A DNA stretch of 45,957 bases, taken from Legionella drancourtii LLAP12. GTDB lineage: Bacteria; Pseudomonadota; Gammaproteobacteria; Legionellales; Legionellaceae. The notes under the pieces were generated by a model. The model was not told where the DNA came from and did no database searches. It was given only the letters and a program-made list of their open reading frames with translations. The stretch lies in assembly GCF_000162755.2 (NCBI RefSeq), contig NZ_JH413817.1, positions 32,639 through 78,595 of the forward strand, given 5' to 3'. Below are positions 35,804-43,227 of the stretch, piece by piece (positions within the stretch are counted from its first letter, which is position 1; every line of letters begins with the position of its first letter). A program made the translations under genes and the position numbers.

Positions 35804-35918
35804 CTTAAAACTGCTATCGTCTGTAGCTTATTGCGACTCTTCAAAATAATTAACAATGCTCTTTACGGATCCTTGAGAACGATTCGTGAAGAGTTATTGT
35901 TATTTTTGGAGAGTAAAG

Positions 35919-36116
35919 ATGAAGGAAGAATCATTATTGTTATACCCCAAGCAGGTTCAAAAGCTTTTGGGCATAGGAACAACCAAATTTTATGAACTTA
36001 ATAAGTTGCCTGATTTTCCTAAGCCAAGAAACCCTCTTGGTAAACGTCCGATGTACCTTAGGAAAGAGATTGAGGAATGGACAGTAGGTTTAGAAATAGA
36101 GGTGAGCCATGATTAG
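35919..36116 (+). CDS. AlpA-family transcriptional regulator
   Basis: This 65-residue winged-helix DNA-binding protein of the AlpA/MerR-like excisionase group has LLLYPKQVQKLLGIGTTKFY, a turn, then FPKPRNPLGKRPMYLRKEIE and EW. The ATG at 35919 follows GGAGAG; the open frame upstream is not needed. AlpA proteins activate integrase or excision in P4-like elements and satellites. The region upstream has an inverted repeat ACTCTTC/GAAGAGT. Its end overlaps the primase gene by eight bases. Confidence 0.9.
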   Translation: MKEESLLLYPKQVQKLLGIGTTKFYELNKLPDFPKPRNPLGKRPMYLRKEIEEWTVGLEIEVSHD

Positions 36117-37014
36117 AGAGATTCAGGATGGTTGTTACAGCGACTTTCAAATTATAGCTGCTGAAGCAAATTATATTGAAAAATGCCCAACAAAAAATGA
36201 AGAAAGGATGTTCATAATCATGCAAGAAGTTAGTATTTATTGTGATCGTGGCTGGGCTGTTCACCCACTTAATAAGAAAAAGCGACCATTATTAAAAGGC
36301 TGGCAAGAGAACGCGACAACTAACCCCAACATATTTATGCAATGGCTTCAAAAATGGCCATGGGCAAATGTGGGGATCGTTACTGGTAATATTAGCAATT
36401 TGTTGATATTGGATGTTGACGGAGGGGAGGGTATAAATAGTCTTCGTGGTTTGGATTTACCAGTTTCCCCTATTGTCGTTACTGCACGAGGCCACCATTA
36501 TTATTTTAATTGTCCATCTATTTTAAGCAATGTTTCCACAACGCGCTCCGGATTATTATCTAATGTAGATACGCGAGGCAGGGGAGGTTATATAACTGCT
36601 CCTCCATCAATTCATGAGACTGGACATCAATATTACTGGAGTGAGCCATTAGATGGAGATCTCCCTGATGCTCCAGAGTGGCTTATACAACGGCTACTCC
36701 CGCCAGTAAAAATCTCTTACAAAATGCCTATTTTTATTGATAGGACTACTTCTCATTATGCTCGAACTGCTCTGCTGAATGAAACTACAGCCCTTGCAGC
36801 AGCACCTCCAGGCACCCGTAATATGCGTCTTAACCAAGCTGCTTTCTCTATGGGTACATTGGTAGCATCAGGTTGTATAGAAATTAATTTTGTCGCTGAA
36901 GCCTTAGCTAGGTCAGCTCTGAGTGCAGGATTGCGTGAGAATGAGATTAAAAAAACGCTATCTAGTGGGTTATCTGCCGGAATGCTTCATCCTCGGGAGG
37001 TTTCTCATGGATAA
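36109..37014 (+). CDS. bifunctional primase-polymerase (AEP family)
   Basis: This protein of 301 residues (or about 264 if it starts at the ATG at 36220) has an archaeo-eukaryotic primase-polymerase domain: RGWAVHPLNKKKRPLLKGWQ, the metal-binding LLILDVDGGEG, the His in ARGHHYYF, and VDTRGRGGYITAPPSIHETG. GAGGTGAG precedes the first ATG. Together with the ATPase downstream it should start replication of the element. It overlaps the next gene by eight bases. Confidence 0.9.
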   Translation: MIREIQDGCYSDFQIIAAEANYIEKCPTKNEERMFIIMQEVSIYCDRGWAVHPLNKKKRPLLKGWQENATTNPNIFMQWLQKWPWANVGIVTGNISNLLILDVDGGEGINSLRGLDLPVSPIVVTARGHHYYFNCPSILSNVSTTRSGLLSNVDTRGRGGYITAPPSIHETGHQYYWSEPLDGDLPDAPEWLIQRLLPPVKISYKMPIFIDRTTSHYARTALLNETTALAAAPPGTRNMRLNQAAFSMGTLVASGCIEINFVAEALARSALSAGLRENEIKKTLSSGLSAGMLHPREVSHG

Positions 37015-38539
37015 TATTAATAATTTAATTGATATGGCAGTTAGTGATGCAAAGACTAACGATTATATTGATATTGTAATGACAGCATTATCCGAGCTTA
37101 AGAGTAATGCAGGAGCAATTTTTGAGGAGCCAGTATTACTTGCATTAATGGCTATTAGAGAGAGTAGTCCTGCTGAATGGCAGCGTGCTCGTGCTCTCAT
37201 GAAAGAAGAGAAAGTGCAGTTATCTGAGATAGATCGCCTCACGATGGCAAAAAGTTCTAACCATAATGAAACATCAATTATATTTCCTGATGAAACGCTT
37301 TGGCCAAGCATGGTTAATGGTGCTCACCTGCTAGATGATATCGTGTGTTTTATCAATACTCATATTGTAGCTGAGCCTGAAACCGCTCAAGCTGCTGCAT
37401 TATGGATTGTGTTTACATGGTTAACTGATGTTGTGAATGTTGCTCCTCTCGTAAATATTACCGCGCCAGAAAAAAGGTGTGGTAAATCAGAGATGTTGGC
37501 TATTTTAGGTTTGCTTGTTTATCGTCCTCTTCTTGCTGCAAATATGGGATCTGCTCCTATGTTTAGGCTGATTGATCAATACCATCCAACATTACTTATA
37601 GATGAAGTAGACACCTTTTTATCATTACATGATGACATGCGCGGAATTTTAAATGCTGGCTTTACTCGGTCAGCTTCTTTTGTCTATCGCTGTGTTGGCG
37701 ATCATCATGGTGTAAAGCAATTTTCAGTATGGGGAGCAAAAGCCCTGTGTGGAATTGGTGGAGTGGATAAATTGCCAACATTGTCTGATCGCAGCATACC
37801 AATTCGACTCCGTAGAAAATTAAAAGGAGAAAAATCGGTAAAAGTTCGACACCATGATCAGCAATTAGTTGCTATCTTGCGTCAACAATTAGCAAGGTTT
37901 ACTCAAGATGCTAAGAATGATATCCGTTCTTATCAATCAATAGATATTCCTGAATTGAATGATCGTGCTAATGATTGTTGGGAGCCATTATTTGCCATAG
38001 CAAGCATAGCCGGAGGCAATTGGCCAAAAATAGCAAGAAGTGCAGCTATCATCCTTCATGGCATGGAAGAATATGTCCCTACCATTGGTGAGCAATTATT
38101 ATGCTCTGTAAAAGATGTATTTGAACAAAAAGGTTGTGATCGGATAAAAACAACTGATTTATTAGATGCATTAGCTATGGACGACGAATTACCTTGGGCA
38201 ACTTGGAATAAAGGTAAATTGATGACCCCTTATCAATTAGGTAAACGTTTATCTGAATACGGGATTAGAAGTGGCACTGTCAGGTTTGGTACAAAGACAG
38301 CCAAAGGATTCAAACTTGAGCAATTTACAGAGGTATTTGATCGTTATCTTGCTAGTGATGCAGTAGTTGAAACAGTAACATCGTCACAACTCTTACCACA
38401 ACAGGGTTTTATGAGCTTTGAGAAAGGTAACAAAGAAAATAATGTTACGAACTTAAGTACGTTAAAACCCATATCAACTATTGAATGTGACGATGTTACG
38501 GAGTCTTTACCAGAGATCATTGATGGGGAGGTATTCTAG
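37007..38539 (+). CDS. DUF3631-domain ATPase/helicase of the integrative element
   Basis: The ATG at 37007 overlaps the primase end, giving 510 residues. A central P-loop domain has NITAPEKRCGKSEMLAILG (Walker A, with Ser for the usual Thr) and TLLIDEVDTFL (Walker B). It continues into the DUF3631 region (LSDRSIPIRLRRK, RANDCWEPLFAIASIAGG). Such proteins pair with primase-polymerases in plasmids, phages and satellites and are thought to act as the replicative helicase or initiator. The stop shares its last base with the GTG of the next gene. Confidence 0.9.
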   Translation: MDNINNLIDMAVSDAKTNDYIDIVMTALSELKSNAGAIFEEPVLLALMAIRESSPAEWQRARALMKEEKVQLSEIDRLTMAKSSNHNETSIIFPDETLWPSMVNGAHLLDDIVCFINTHIVAEPETAQAAALWIVFTWLTDVVNVAPLVNITAPEKRCGKSEMLAILGLLVYRPLLAANMGSAPMFRLIDQYHPTLLIDEVDTFLSLHDDMRGILNAGFTRSASFVYRCVGDHHGVKQFSVWGAKALCGIGGVDKLPTLSDRSIPIRLRRKLKGEKSVKVRHHDQQLVAILRQQLARFTQDAKNDIRSYQSIDIPELNDRANDCWEPLFAIASIAGGNWPKIARSAAIILHGMEEYVPTIGEQLLCSVKDVFEQKGCDRIKTTDLLDALAMDDELPWATWNKGKLMTPYQLGKRLSEYGIRSGTVRFGTKTAKGFKLEQFTEVFDRYLASDAVVETVTSSQLLPQQGFMSFEKGNKENNVTNLSTLKPISTIECDDVTESLPEIIDGEVF

Positions 38540-38895
38540 TGGTTATCACGGAGCTAATCCAACATCTACAAGACTCTGGTGTTTCATTATCATTTTTTAA
38601 TGGAACAATTATCGCAAAACCAAAGGATTGTTTAACTGACTCGACTCGAAACCAGATAATTATCCATAAAAAACCGCTGCTTGTGTATTTTCAGGTAGAA
38701 TCGGCTTGCAAGGGCATGAATATTTCTCCATCACACATTATAAATCATCTTCTATCTATTGAGGATGAAGCTGATTTAATTAATGGCGACTTGCCTGAAA
38801 TAGCGTTAAAATTACACATTGAGCTTTGGATGGCAAAAGGTATGCCTCATTATTCGGGCAAGCCCGAATTGAAAATCGATCAGGGAGAAAAGTAA
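38539..38895 (+). CDS. TubC N-terminal docking-domain-like small protein
   Basis: This 118-residue protein starts at GTG overlapping the ATPase stop. The first 55 residues (ITELIQHLQDSGVSLSFFNG through IIIHKKPLLVYF) match the TubC_N-like fold often encoded beside primase/DUF3631 genes in mobile elements. The rest is polar and helical. It is probably a replication accessory; the exact role is unknown. Confidence 0.75.
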   Translation: MVITELIQHLQDSGVSLSFFNGTIIAKPKDCLTDSTRNQIIIHKKPLLVYFQVESACKGMNISPSHIINHLLSIEDEADLINGDLPEIALKLHIELWMAKGMPHYSGKPELKIDQGEK

Positions 38896-38896
38896 A

Positions 38897-39364
38897 ATGA
38901 CTGTACTTAAGCAAGGTAGGCCAACAAAATATAACCTCAAGTTAGGCCAAGAAATTTGTGATGCTATTGCATCGACCAGTAAGGGCACAAAGAAGTTATG
39001 TGCGGAACATTCACATTGGCCTTGCCAAGATACTTTATTCACATGGTTGAGAACTTATCCTGAGTTTTCCGAGCAATACGTAAAGGCGAAAATATGCCAA
39101 GTTGAACTATTAGTGGACGATATTTTGGAGATTTCTGATGACGCATCTCAAGATCAATATGTTAATGAGCGAGGGGTATTAGTATCAAACACTCAATCCA
39201 TAAACAGGGCAAGGTTAATGATAGATGCAAGGAAATGGGTGGCTTGTAAGCTTGTGCCAAAGGTATATGGTAATAAAATTGACATTGAAAGCAATAGCAG
39301 CATGTCAGAGGAGCTACGACAGTTAAGTGCCGATCTTGATGCTAAGTATACGCGCGATTATTAG
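38897..39364 (+). CDS. phage terminase small subunit
   Basis: This 155-residue protein has an N-terminal helix-turn-helix (GRPTKYNLKLGQEICDAIAS, CQDTLFTWLRTYPEF) and the helical oligomerisation region ILEISDDASQDQYVNERG, then INRARLMIDARKWVACKLVPKVYG, the pattern of the Sf6-type small terminase family. It would recognise pac DNA for packaging. No large subunit is present, so it would have to work with a helper phage's TerL. GGGAGAAAAG precedes the ATG. Confidence 0.9.
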   Translation: MTVLKQGRPTKYNLKLGQEICDAIASTSKGTKKLCAEHSHWPCQDTLFTWLRTYPEFSEQYVKAKICQVELLVDDILEISDDASQDQYVNERGVLVSNTQSINRARLMIDARKWVACKLVPKVYGNKIDIESNSSMSEELRQLSADLDAKYTRDY

Positions 39365-39396
39365 ACTCATTGGTTAGGTAACTAAGGTGAAACTGA

Positions 39397-39594
39397 TTAA
39401 TTTGAATTACATTTTTCAATTTTCATGCAGTGACAATAACTTTTATCTTGGTTTATGTTGCTCTCTCTATCAGAGGGATGTAATGTAAACCAGATGTAAC
39501 TTAATAAAGACATAACGGATAAAAATATTAAGAACCAAAGTTTTCTATTCAGCGATCGAGATGACTTCCTCATATCAATCAAATCGTTGCTCAT
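39397..39594 (-). CDS. possible small membrane protein
   Basis: This 65-residue ORF has one clear membrane helix (LWFLIFLSVMSLLSYIWFTL) flanked by a basic N-terminus and a cysteine-containing tail. It is oriented against the terminase gene and in the same direction as the XRE regulator. The ribosome binding site is poor, so it may be spurious. Confidence 0.35.
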   Translation of the reverse strand: MSNDLIDMRKSSRSLNRKLWFLIFLSVMSLLSYIWFTLHPSDRESNINQDKSYCHCMKIEKCNSN

Positions 39595-39669
39595 AATGAC
39601 TTCATGAAACTAAATTTTAATTATACAAGATATACGTTAGAAGCATAGAACGACGAATCGGTATTTTTG

Positions 39670-39906
39670 TTAAATGTTCTTAAAACTTTCGATGGGAGGA
39701 AATAGCTCGCCTACTTCCACGTTAAGCGCTTGAGCAATTTTAATTAAATTAAGAGCAGCTATATTCCTTTCGCCACGTTCTACACTACCCATATAACTGC
39801 GGTCTACCCCTGATTCAGAGGCAAAAGCTTCTTGAGAGAAGCCATGTGCTTTGCGCATTTCTCGAATTTTATTACCTAATTTTAGGAGTTGAGGGTCTTT
39901 TTTCAT
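39670..39906 (-). CDS. XRE-family transcriptional regulator
   Basis: This 78-residue helix-turn-helix protein (LGNKIREMRKAHGFSQEAFA, ESGVDRSYMGSVERGERN, LNLIKIAQALNVEVGELF) has the size and pattern of restriction-modification controller (C) proteins. It is divergent from the zinc-ribbon nuclease gene across a 228-bp gap and likely sets its expression and its own. Confidence 0.88.
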   Translation of the reverse strand: MKKDPQLLKLGNKIREMRKAHGFSQEAFASESGVDRSYMGSVERGERNIAALNLIKIAQALNVEVGELFPPIESFKNI

Positions 39907-40134
39907 GTTTGATAATTTAAGGCAAAGGTGATAATGTAACCACGGACTATGAGTACCATTTTTTATGTTCTAGTCATAAGGGGAAGGTTTTTGTTATCGT
40001 TTCGTCTCAAATTTGTAGGGATTCAAATAAGTACTTCACAGGAAGAGAGTTAACCGATCATTGGTCATAGTGAGCCGTTGATATACTGAAAATCCTTCGA
40101 TTAGTTAAATTAATCATTAATTACTAAGTGAAGT

Positions 40135-41319
40135 ATGAAAATAAACTCATTAGCAGAAAAAGCCCCTCATTTAATCGAGGAATGGCATAAGAGCAAAAAC
40201 GTCCTAACACCCGACGAGGTTTCATACTCGTCGAATAAAAAATACTGGTGGCTTTGTAAAAAAGGTCACGAATGGGAGGCTGCTGTAGGGAATCGATATC
40301 GAGGAACAGGATGTCCAGTTTGCGGTGGCAGGAAATTGTCTCCGGAGAATAATTTAGCAGTTAAATGCCCTCATTTGCTCAAGGAATGGCATCCAACTAA
40401 GAATGGTACTTTAACTCCATTTGATGTAACTCCCAGAGGAAGAAATATAATATGGTGGCTGTGTGAAAAAGGTCATGAATGGCCAGCTACAACAGGGAAC
40501 AGATATATGGGTACAGGATGCCCTCATTGTGATGGAAGAATAGCTACGCCAGAATATAATCTTGCTATTAAAAGTCACCAATTAGCCCAAGAATGGCATA
40601 TAGAGAAAAACAGCCCTTTAACACCTTTTGAAGTTACACCAAATAGTCAAAAAAGAGTCTGGTGGCGGTGTGAGAAAGGTCATGAATGGCCAACTAGTAT
40701 TGCTGCTAGGTTTAAAGGAACTAATTGCCCTTACTGTGCGGGTAAAAAACCTTCTGCAGAATATAACCTTGCAGTAAAATGTCCTCATTTAATTTCAGAA
40801 TGGCATGTGGAAAAAAACAAGCCACTTACTCCTGACAACATAACTCCTGGTTCTAAAAAAAGAGTATGGTGGCAATGTGCATATCAACATGAATGGCCAG
40901 CTGCTGTATATACGAGAGTAAATGGTCATAATTGCCCAAAGTGCAATATTCGGACTTCTCGTCTTGAAATTAGAATTTATTGTGAATTAAAAAGCATCTT
41001 TGAAGATGTATTGTGGCAAGAAAAAATTCATACGAAAGAAATCGATGTCTACATTCCCCACCTTACACTAGGGATTGAGGTAGATGGCTTTTATTGGCAC
41101 CAGAGCGATGAAAGAAAAAAGGCTGATAATGCCAAGCAAATTTTACTTGGTAATAATGGGATTACTTTAATTCGTGTTATGGATGATCGATTGGAAGTAA
41201 ACGAAAGTAACTCCATTCCTTATGTAAATAACGGCAATCCTCTCACTGTTATTGTTAATGTCTTAACCTTTATAAGGAGGACATTGGAGCTGCCTAAAAT
41301 TGATGCAAAAAAAAATTGA
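40135..41319 (+). CDS. zinc-ribbon (DUF4379) repeat protein with Vsr-like nuclease domain
   Basis: Four repeats of about 68 residues each carry EWH....LTP...WW.C..GHEW...C..C zinc-ligand sets (Cys41/His45/Cys60/Cys63; 110/114/129/132; 179/183/198/201; 248/252/267/270). Residues 276-355 form a PD-(D/E)XK-type domain: EIDVYIP (Asp304), then LGIEVDGFYWHQ (Glu315, Asp317, His322) and LIRVMDD, like Vsr mismatch endonucleases. It is probably a DNA-cutting defence protein that reads DNA through the ribbons. The gene stops in an A9 run; removing one A fuses it to the next ORF for a 558-residue product, so this is likely one gene split by a frameshift. Confidence 0.85.
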   Translation: MKINSLAEKAPHLIEEWHKSKNVLTPDEVSYSSNKKYWWLCKKGHEWEAAVGNRYRGTGCPVCGGRKLSPENNLAVKCPHLLKEWHPTKNGTLTPFDVTPRGRNIIWWLCEKGHEWPATTGNRYMGTGCPHCDGRIATPEYNLAIKSHQLAQEWHIEKNSPLTPFEVTPNSQKRVWWRCEKGHEWPTSIAARFKGTNCPYCAGKKPSAEYNLAVKCPHLISEWHVEKNKPLTPDNITPGSKKRVWWQCAYQHEWPAAVYTRVNGHNCPKCNIRTSRLEIRIYCELKSIFEDVLWQEKIHTKEIDVYIPHLTLGIEVDGFYWHQSDERKKADNAKQILLGNNGITLIRVMDDRLEVNESNSIPYVNNGNPLTVIVNVLTFIRRTLELPKIDAKKN

Positions 41320-41812
41320 TGAGTATATAAGTGCAAATGAATATCAAAGTGAGGGGGAGTACAATGCAATTATAACCGCTCTCCCTAGCCCCTTAATAAA
41401 AAGTTCTATTGCAGGGAATCCAGATTTACTTAAAGAATGGCATCCCAATAAAAACAGTTATCAGCCAACACAGTTATCCTATGGTTCAAAAATCAAAGTT
41501 TGGTGGCAATGTGGGAAGATGCATGAATGGGAAGCAACCCCAAATAGCAGAACCCGACCACAAGGCACAGGCTGTCCCTATTGTAATGGGAAACAACCAA
41601 CCCATGATAATAATTTGGCGGTACAAAGTCCGGAGTTAGTTAAGGAATGGCATCCAGAGAAGAATAACGAACTTAGACCAGAGATGTTTCTACCCAGGAG
41701 TAATAAAAAAGTCTGGTGGTTGTGCAAATATTTACATGAATGGCAAGCCACCATTGATAATCGATTCAATGGAACAAATTGTCCAGTCTGCTGGAGTTCT
41801 AAGAGTAGCTAA
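41303..41812 (+). CDS. zinc-ribbon (DUF4379) protein, probably the 3' part of the preceding gene
   Basis: This 169-residue ORF has two more zinc-ribbon repeats (LLKEWHPNKN, VWWQCGKMHEWEA, GCPYC; LVKEWHPEKN, VWWLCKYLHEWQA, NCPVC) after a linker (ITALPSPLIKSSIAG). It overlaps the nuclease ORF by 17 bases in the +1 frame. There is no ribosome binding site fitted to this start, and across the A9 run the sequence reads naturally as a continuation (LPKIDAKKIDEYISANEY). It is likely the C-terminal part of one long protein. Confidence 0.75.
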   Translation: MQKKIDEYISANEYQSEGEYNAIITALPSPLIKSSIAGNPDLLKEWHPNKNSYQPTQLSYGSKIKVWWQCGKMHEWEATPNSRTRPQGTGCPYCNGKQPTHDNNLAVQSPELVKEWHPEKNNELRPEMFLPRSNKKVWWLCKYLHEWQATIDNRFNGTNCPVCWSSKSS

Positions 41813-42490
41813 GCTGTAAGCTTACTCTCGCTGTTTCACTATACAGCAAGTGAGTATGCATGAGTTTTAGAGGGGGTATGCCCCGTGACAGAGCCTACCC
41901 CTTCACTAATATGGAGCCTCAGCCCTTTTCATAACTGGAGCTATTTTTCTAGTAATTTTTCGAAGGTATGCTTATCCATGAATACTTTAAGAGGTTTGAT
42001 CTGAGTTTAAATCGTGTTGAAAGGTCTTAATTTTAAATAGAAAGCGATAAAAATCTAATTTTTTTATCGAATAAAATCAATGGAGTATATAGTTTAACTT
42101 AGGAAATTCTTGATAAAACATTGACCATCGTGTATACTTAAAGTGTAGGGAATACTAATTATACGCTGTAGGGCTGTACTATAAATAAATTAAATAAGAG
42201 TCTAAAAATTTCAAATTACCGCGGATCCTTGTTGCAATGGATATCCGCTGTTTCTGTTTTGTCCATTTCAAAAACTTTGTTATATTTTTTTCTAAAAACT
42301 AATAATCAATTTTTAATAAGGAGGAAATTTATGGAAACATAAAATTAATTATTATAGGTTAGATTGTTTAATTATAATGCAAAGTGATTATAACCTTCTT
42401 TCCTATATGAGTCAAATCGTTTCGAAGAATTGATGAGGAAAATTCAATATCTTCGTTATTTAAGCAAGCCAACATATCGAGAGAGTAGTG
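41813..42490. other. AT-rich intergenic region with promoter and hairpins
   Basis: No gene is convincing in these 678 bases. A stem-loop (TACTC, GCTGT / ACAGC, GAGTA; 41823-41856) follows the zinc-ribbon gene. A second one with AGGGGGTA/TACCCCT arms lies at about 41876-41907. A promoter at 42110-42138, a bulged hairpin at 42221-42248 and a ribosome binding site with a three-codon ORF (ATG GAA ACA TAA, 42331-42342) lie further right. Confidence 0.5.
42110..42138 (+). promoter_or_regulatory. sigma-70-like promoter upstream of the WYL-like gene
   Basis: TTGATA (42110-42115) and TATACT (42133-42138) are exactly 17 bases apart. The start site would be near 42145, about 345 bases before the WYL-like gene. 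A bulged hairpin with 11 pairs (GCGGATCC..GGATATCCGC, 42221-42248) followed by a T-rich stretch could end a short RNA of about 110 bases. Confidence 0.5.
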
Positions 42491-42865
42491 ATGATAGATA
42501 TTATTATTGAAGCAATAAAAAACCAAAATACAATTTCTTTTTCTTACAATGGTCAGAGAAAAGTAGTAGAGCCTCATCATTTTGGAGTCTTTGGCACTAA
42601 TGATCAAATACATGGATATCAGATTAAATCTGGATTTTCGAACACAGGTTGGAGAAATTTTATTGTATCCTCTATGCAAGATATCTCTATAAATTCTTCT
42701 GTATTTACACCTCAAAGTGACTATAACCCTAGTGGTTCAAGGTATTCTAATATATATATTTCTGTTTTAGATCCTATAATAAATGACCCTAATGACCCTA
42801 ATGACCCTAATGACCCTAATGACCCTAATGACCCTAATGACCCTAATGACCCTAATGACCCTTAA
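42491..42865 (+). CDS. WYL-like domain protein with C-terminal (NDP)n repeats
   Basis: The first 95 residues resemble a lone WYL domain: EAIKNQNTISFSYNGQRKVV, EPHHFGVFG, IHGYQIKSGFSNTGWRNF. WYL domains sense ligands, often nucleotides or nucleic-acid ends, in regulators of phage-defence systems. The C-terminus is nine Asn-Asp-Pro units encoded by a perfect 9-bp repeat. One extra T at 42863 then makes a TAA stop. Without it the frame would run through eight more units to Phe-Gln-Pro-stop at 42947, giving 151 residues. There is no DNA-binding domain, so it may act with a partner. Confidence 0.65.
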   Translation: MIDIIIEAIKNQNTISFSYNGQRKVVEPHHFGVFGTNDQIHGYQIKSGFSNTGWRNFIVSSMQDISINSSVFTPQSDYNPSGSRYSNIYISVLDPIINDPNDPNDPNDPNDPNDPNDPNDPNDP

Positions 42866-42935
42866 TGACCCTAATGACCCTAATGACCCTAATGACCCTA
42901 ATGACCCTAATGACCCTAATGACCCTAATGACCCT
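42782..42935 (+). repeat. 9-bp minisatellite (AATGACCCT), 9 + 8 units
   Basis: Nine perfect units (42782-42862) are followed by a single inserted T (42863) and eight more perfect units (42864-42935). The array encodes Asn-Asp-Pro. Unit gain or loss is frame-neutral, but the inserted T ends the reading frame, so the array can switch the length of the C-terminus. Confidence 0.95.
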
Positions 42936-43095
42936 TTTCAGCCATAAAAATTAATTTATCTATGGAATAAGATATATAATTTATTGTTGGAATTTCGATC
43001 TATGGGGATCTTGATCAATAATTAGCAAGATCTCTAAAATTAATTTTATTCGTAACTTTTCTTAATCATTCAAATTAGTTATCATACTCAAAGTT

Positions 43096-43113
43096 GGGTA
43101 AGATTTTGGGTAA
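43096..43113 (+). repeat. copy of the int-proximal GGGTAAGATTTTGGGTAA repeat
   Basis: The same 18 bases occur at 33391-33408 just upstream of the integrase. The two copies lie near opposite ends of the element in the same orientation. They may be integrase arm sites or excisionase sites; this is inference. Confidence 0.5.
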
Positions 43114-43158
43114 GCTTCGAGTCCATATTATTTTAGTTAAATAAAATCAATAAGTTAT

Positions 43159-43227
43159 ATGCCGGTTCGATTCCGGCCCTGGGCACCAATTACACATTTT
43201 GTAATTGTTCGCAAGAGTTCAAATTAG
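43159..43227 (+). repeat. right attachment repeat (attR), first part
   Basis: Sixty-nine bases match 33224-33292 with one mismatch and include the tRNA-Leu 3' end with CCA. It is interrupted by the IS66-type element and continues at 44988. The last eight bases, CAAATTAG, form the left target duplication. Confidence 0.9.

Larger units (their letters stand above)
33224..43227 (+). mobile_element. phage-satellite-like integrative element in tRNA-Leu
   Basis: About 10 kb lie between two copies of the tRNA-Leu 3' end. The left part is ordered int, coiled-coil protein, alpA, primase-polymerase, DUF3631 ATPase, TubC-like protein and terminase small subunit, all on the plus strand and tightly spaced or overlapping. 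No capsid, portal, tail or lysis gene is present. This set matches phage-inducible or P4-like satellites, which replicate themselves and redirect a helper phage's packaging through their own small terminase. The right part carries an XRE regulator, zinc-ribbon nuclease genes and a WYL-like gene, probably cargo. The helper is unknown. Confidence 0.75.

Noticed and set aside
42368-42715. 115-codon minus-strand ORF opposite the WYL-like gene
   Set aside because: It is antisense to a better-supported gene and has random-looking composition rich in Tyr, Ile and Asn.
42782-42935. Possible CRISPR array
   Set aside because: The units are 9 bp, directly tandem, without spacers. It is a coding minisatellite.
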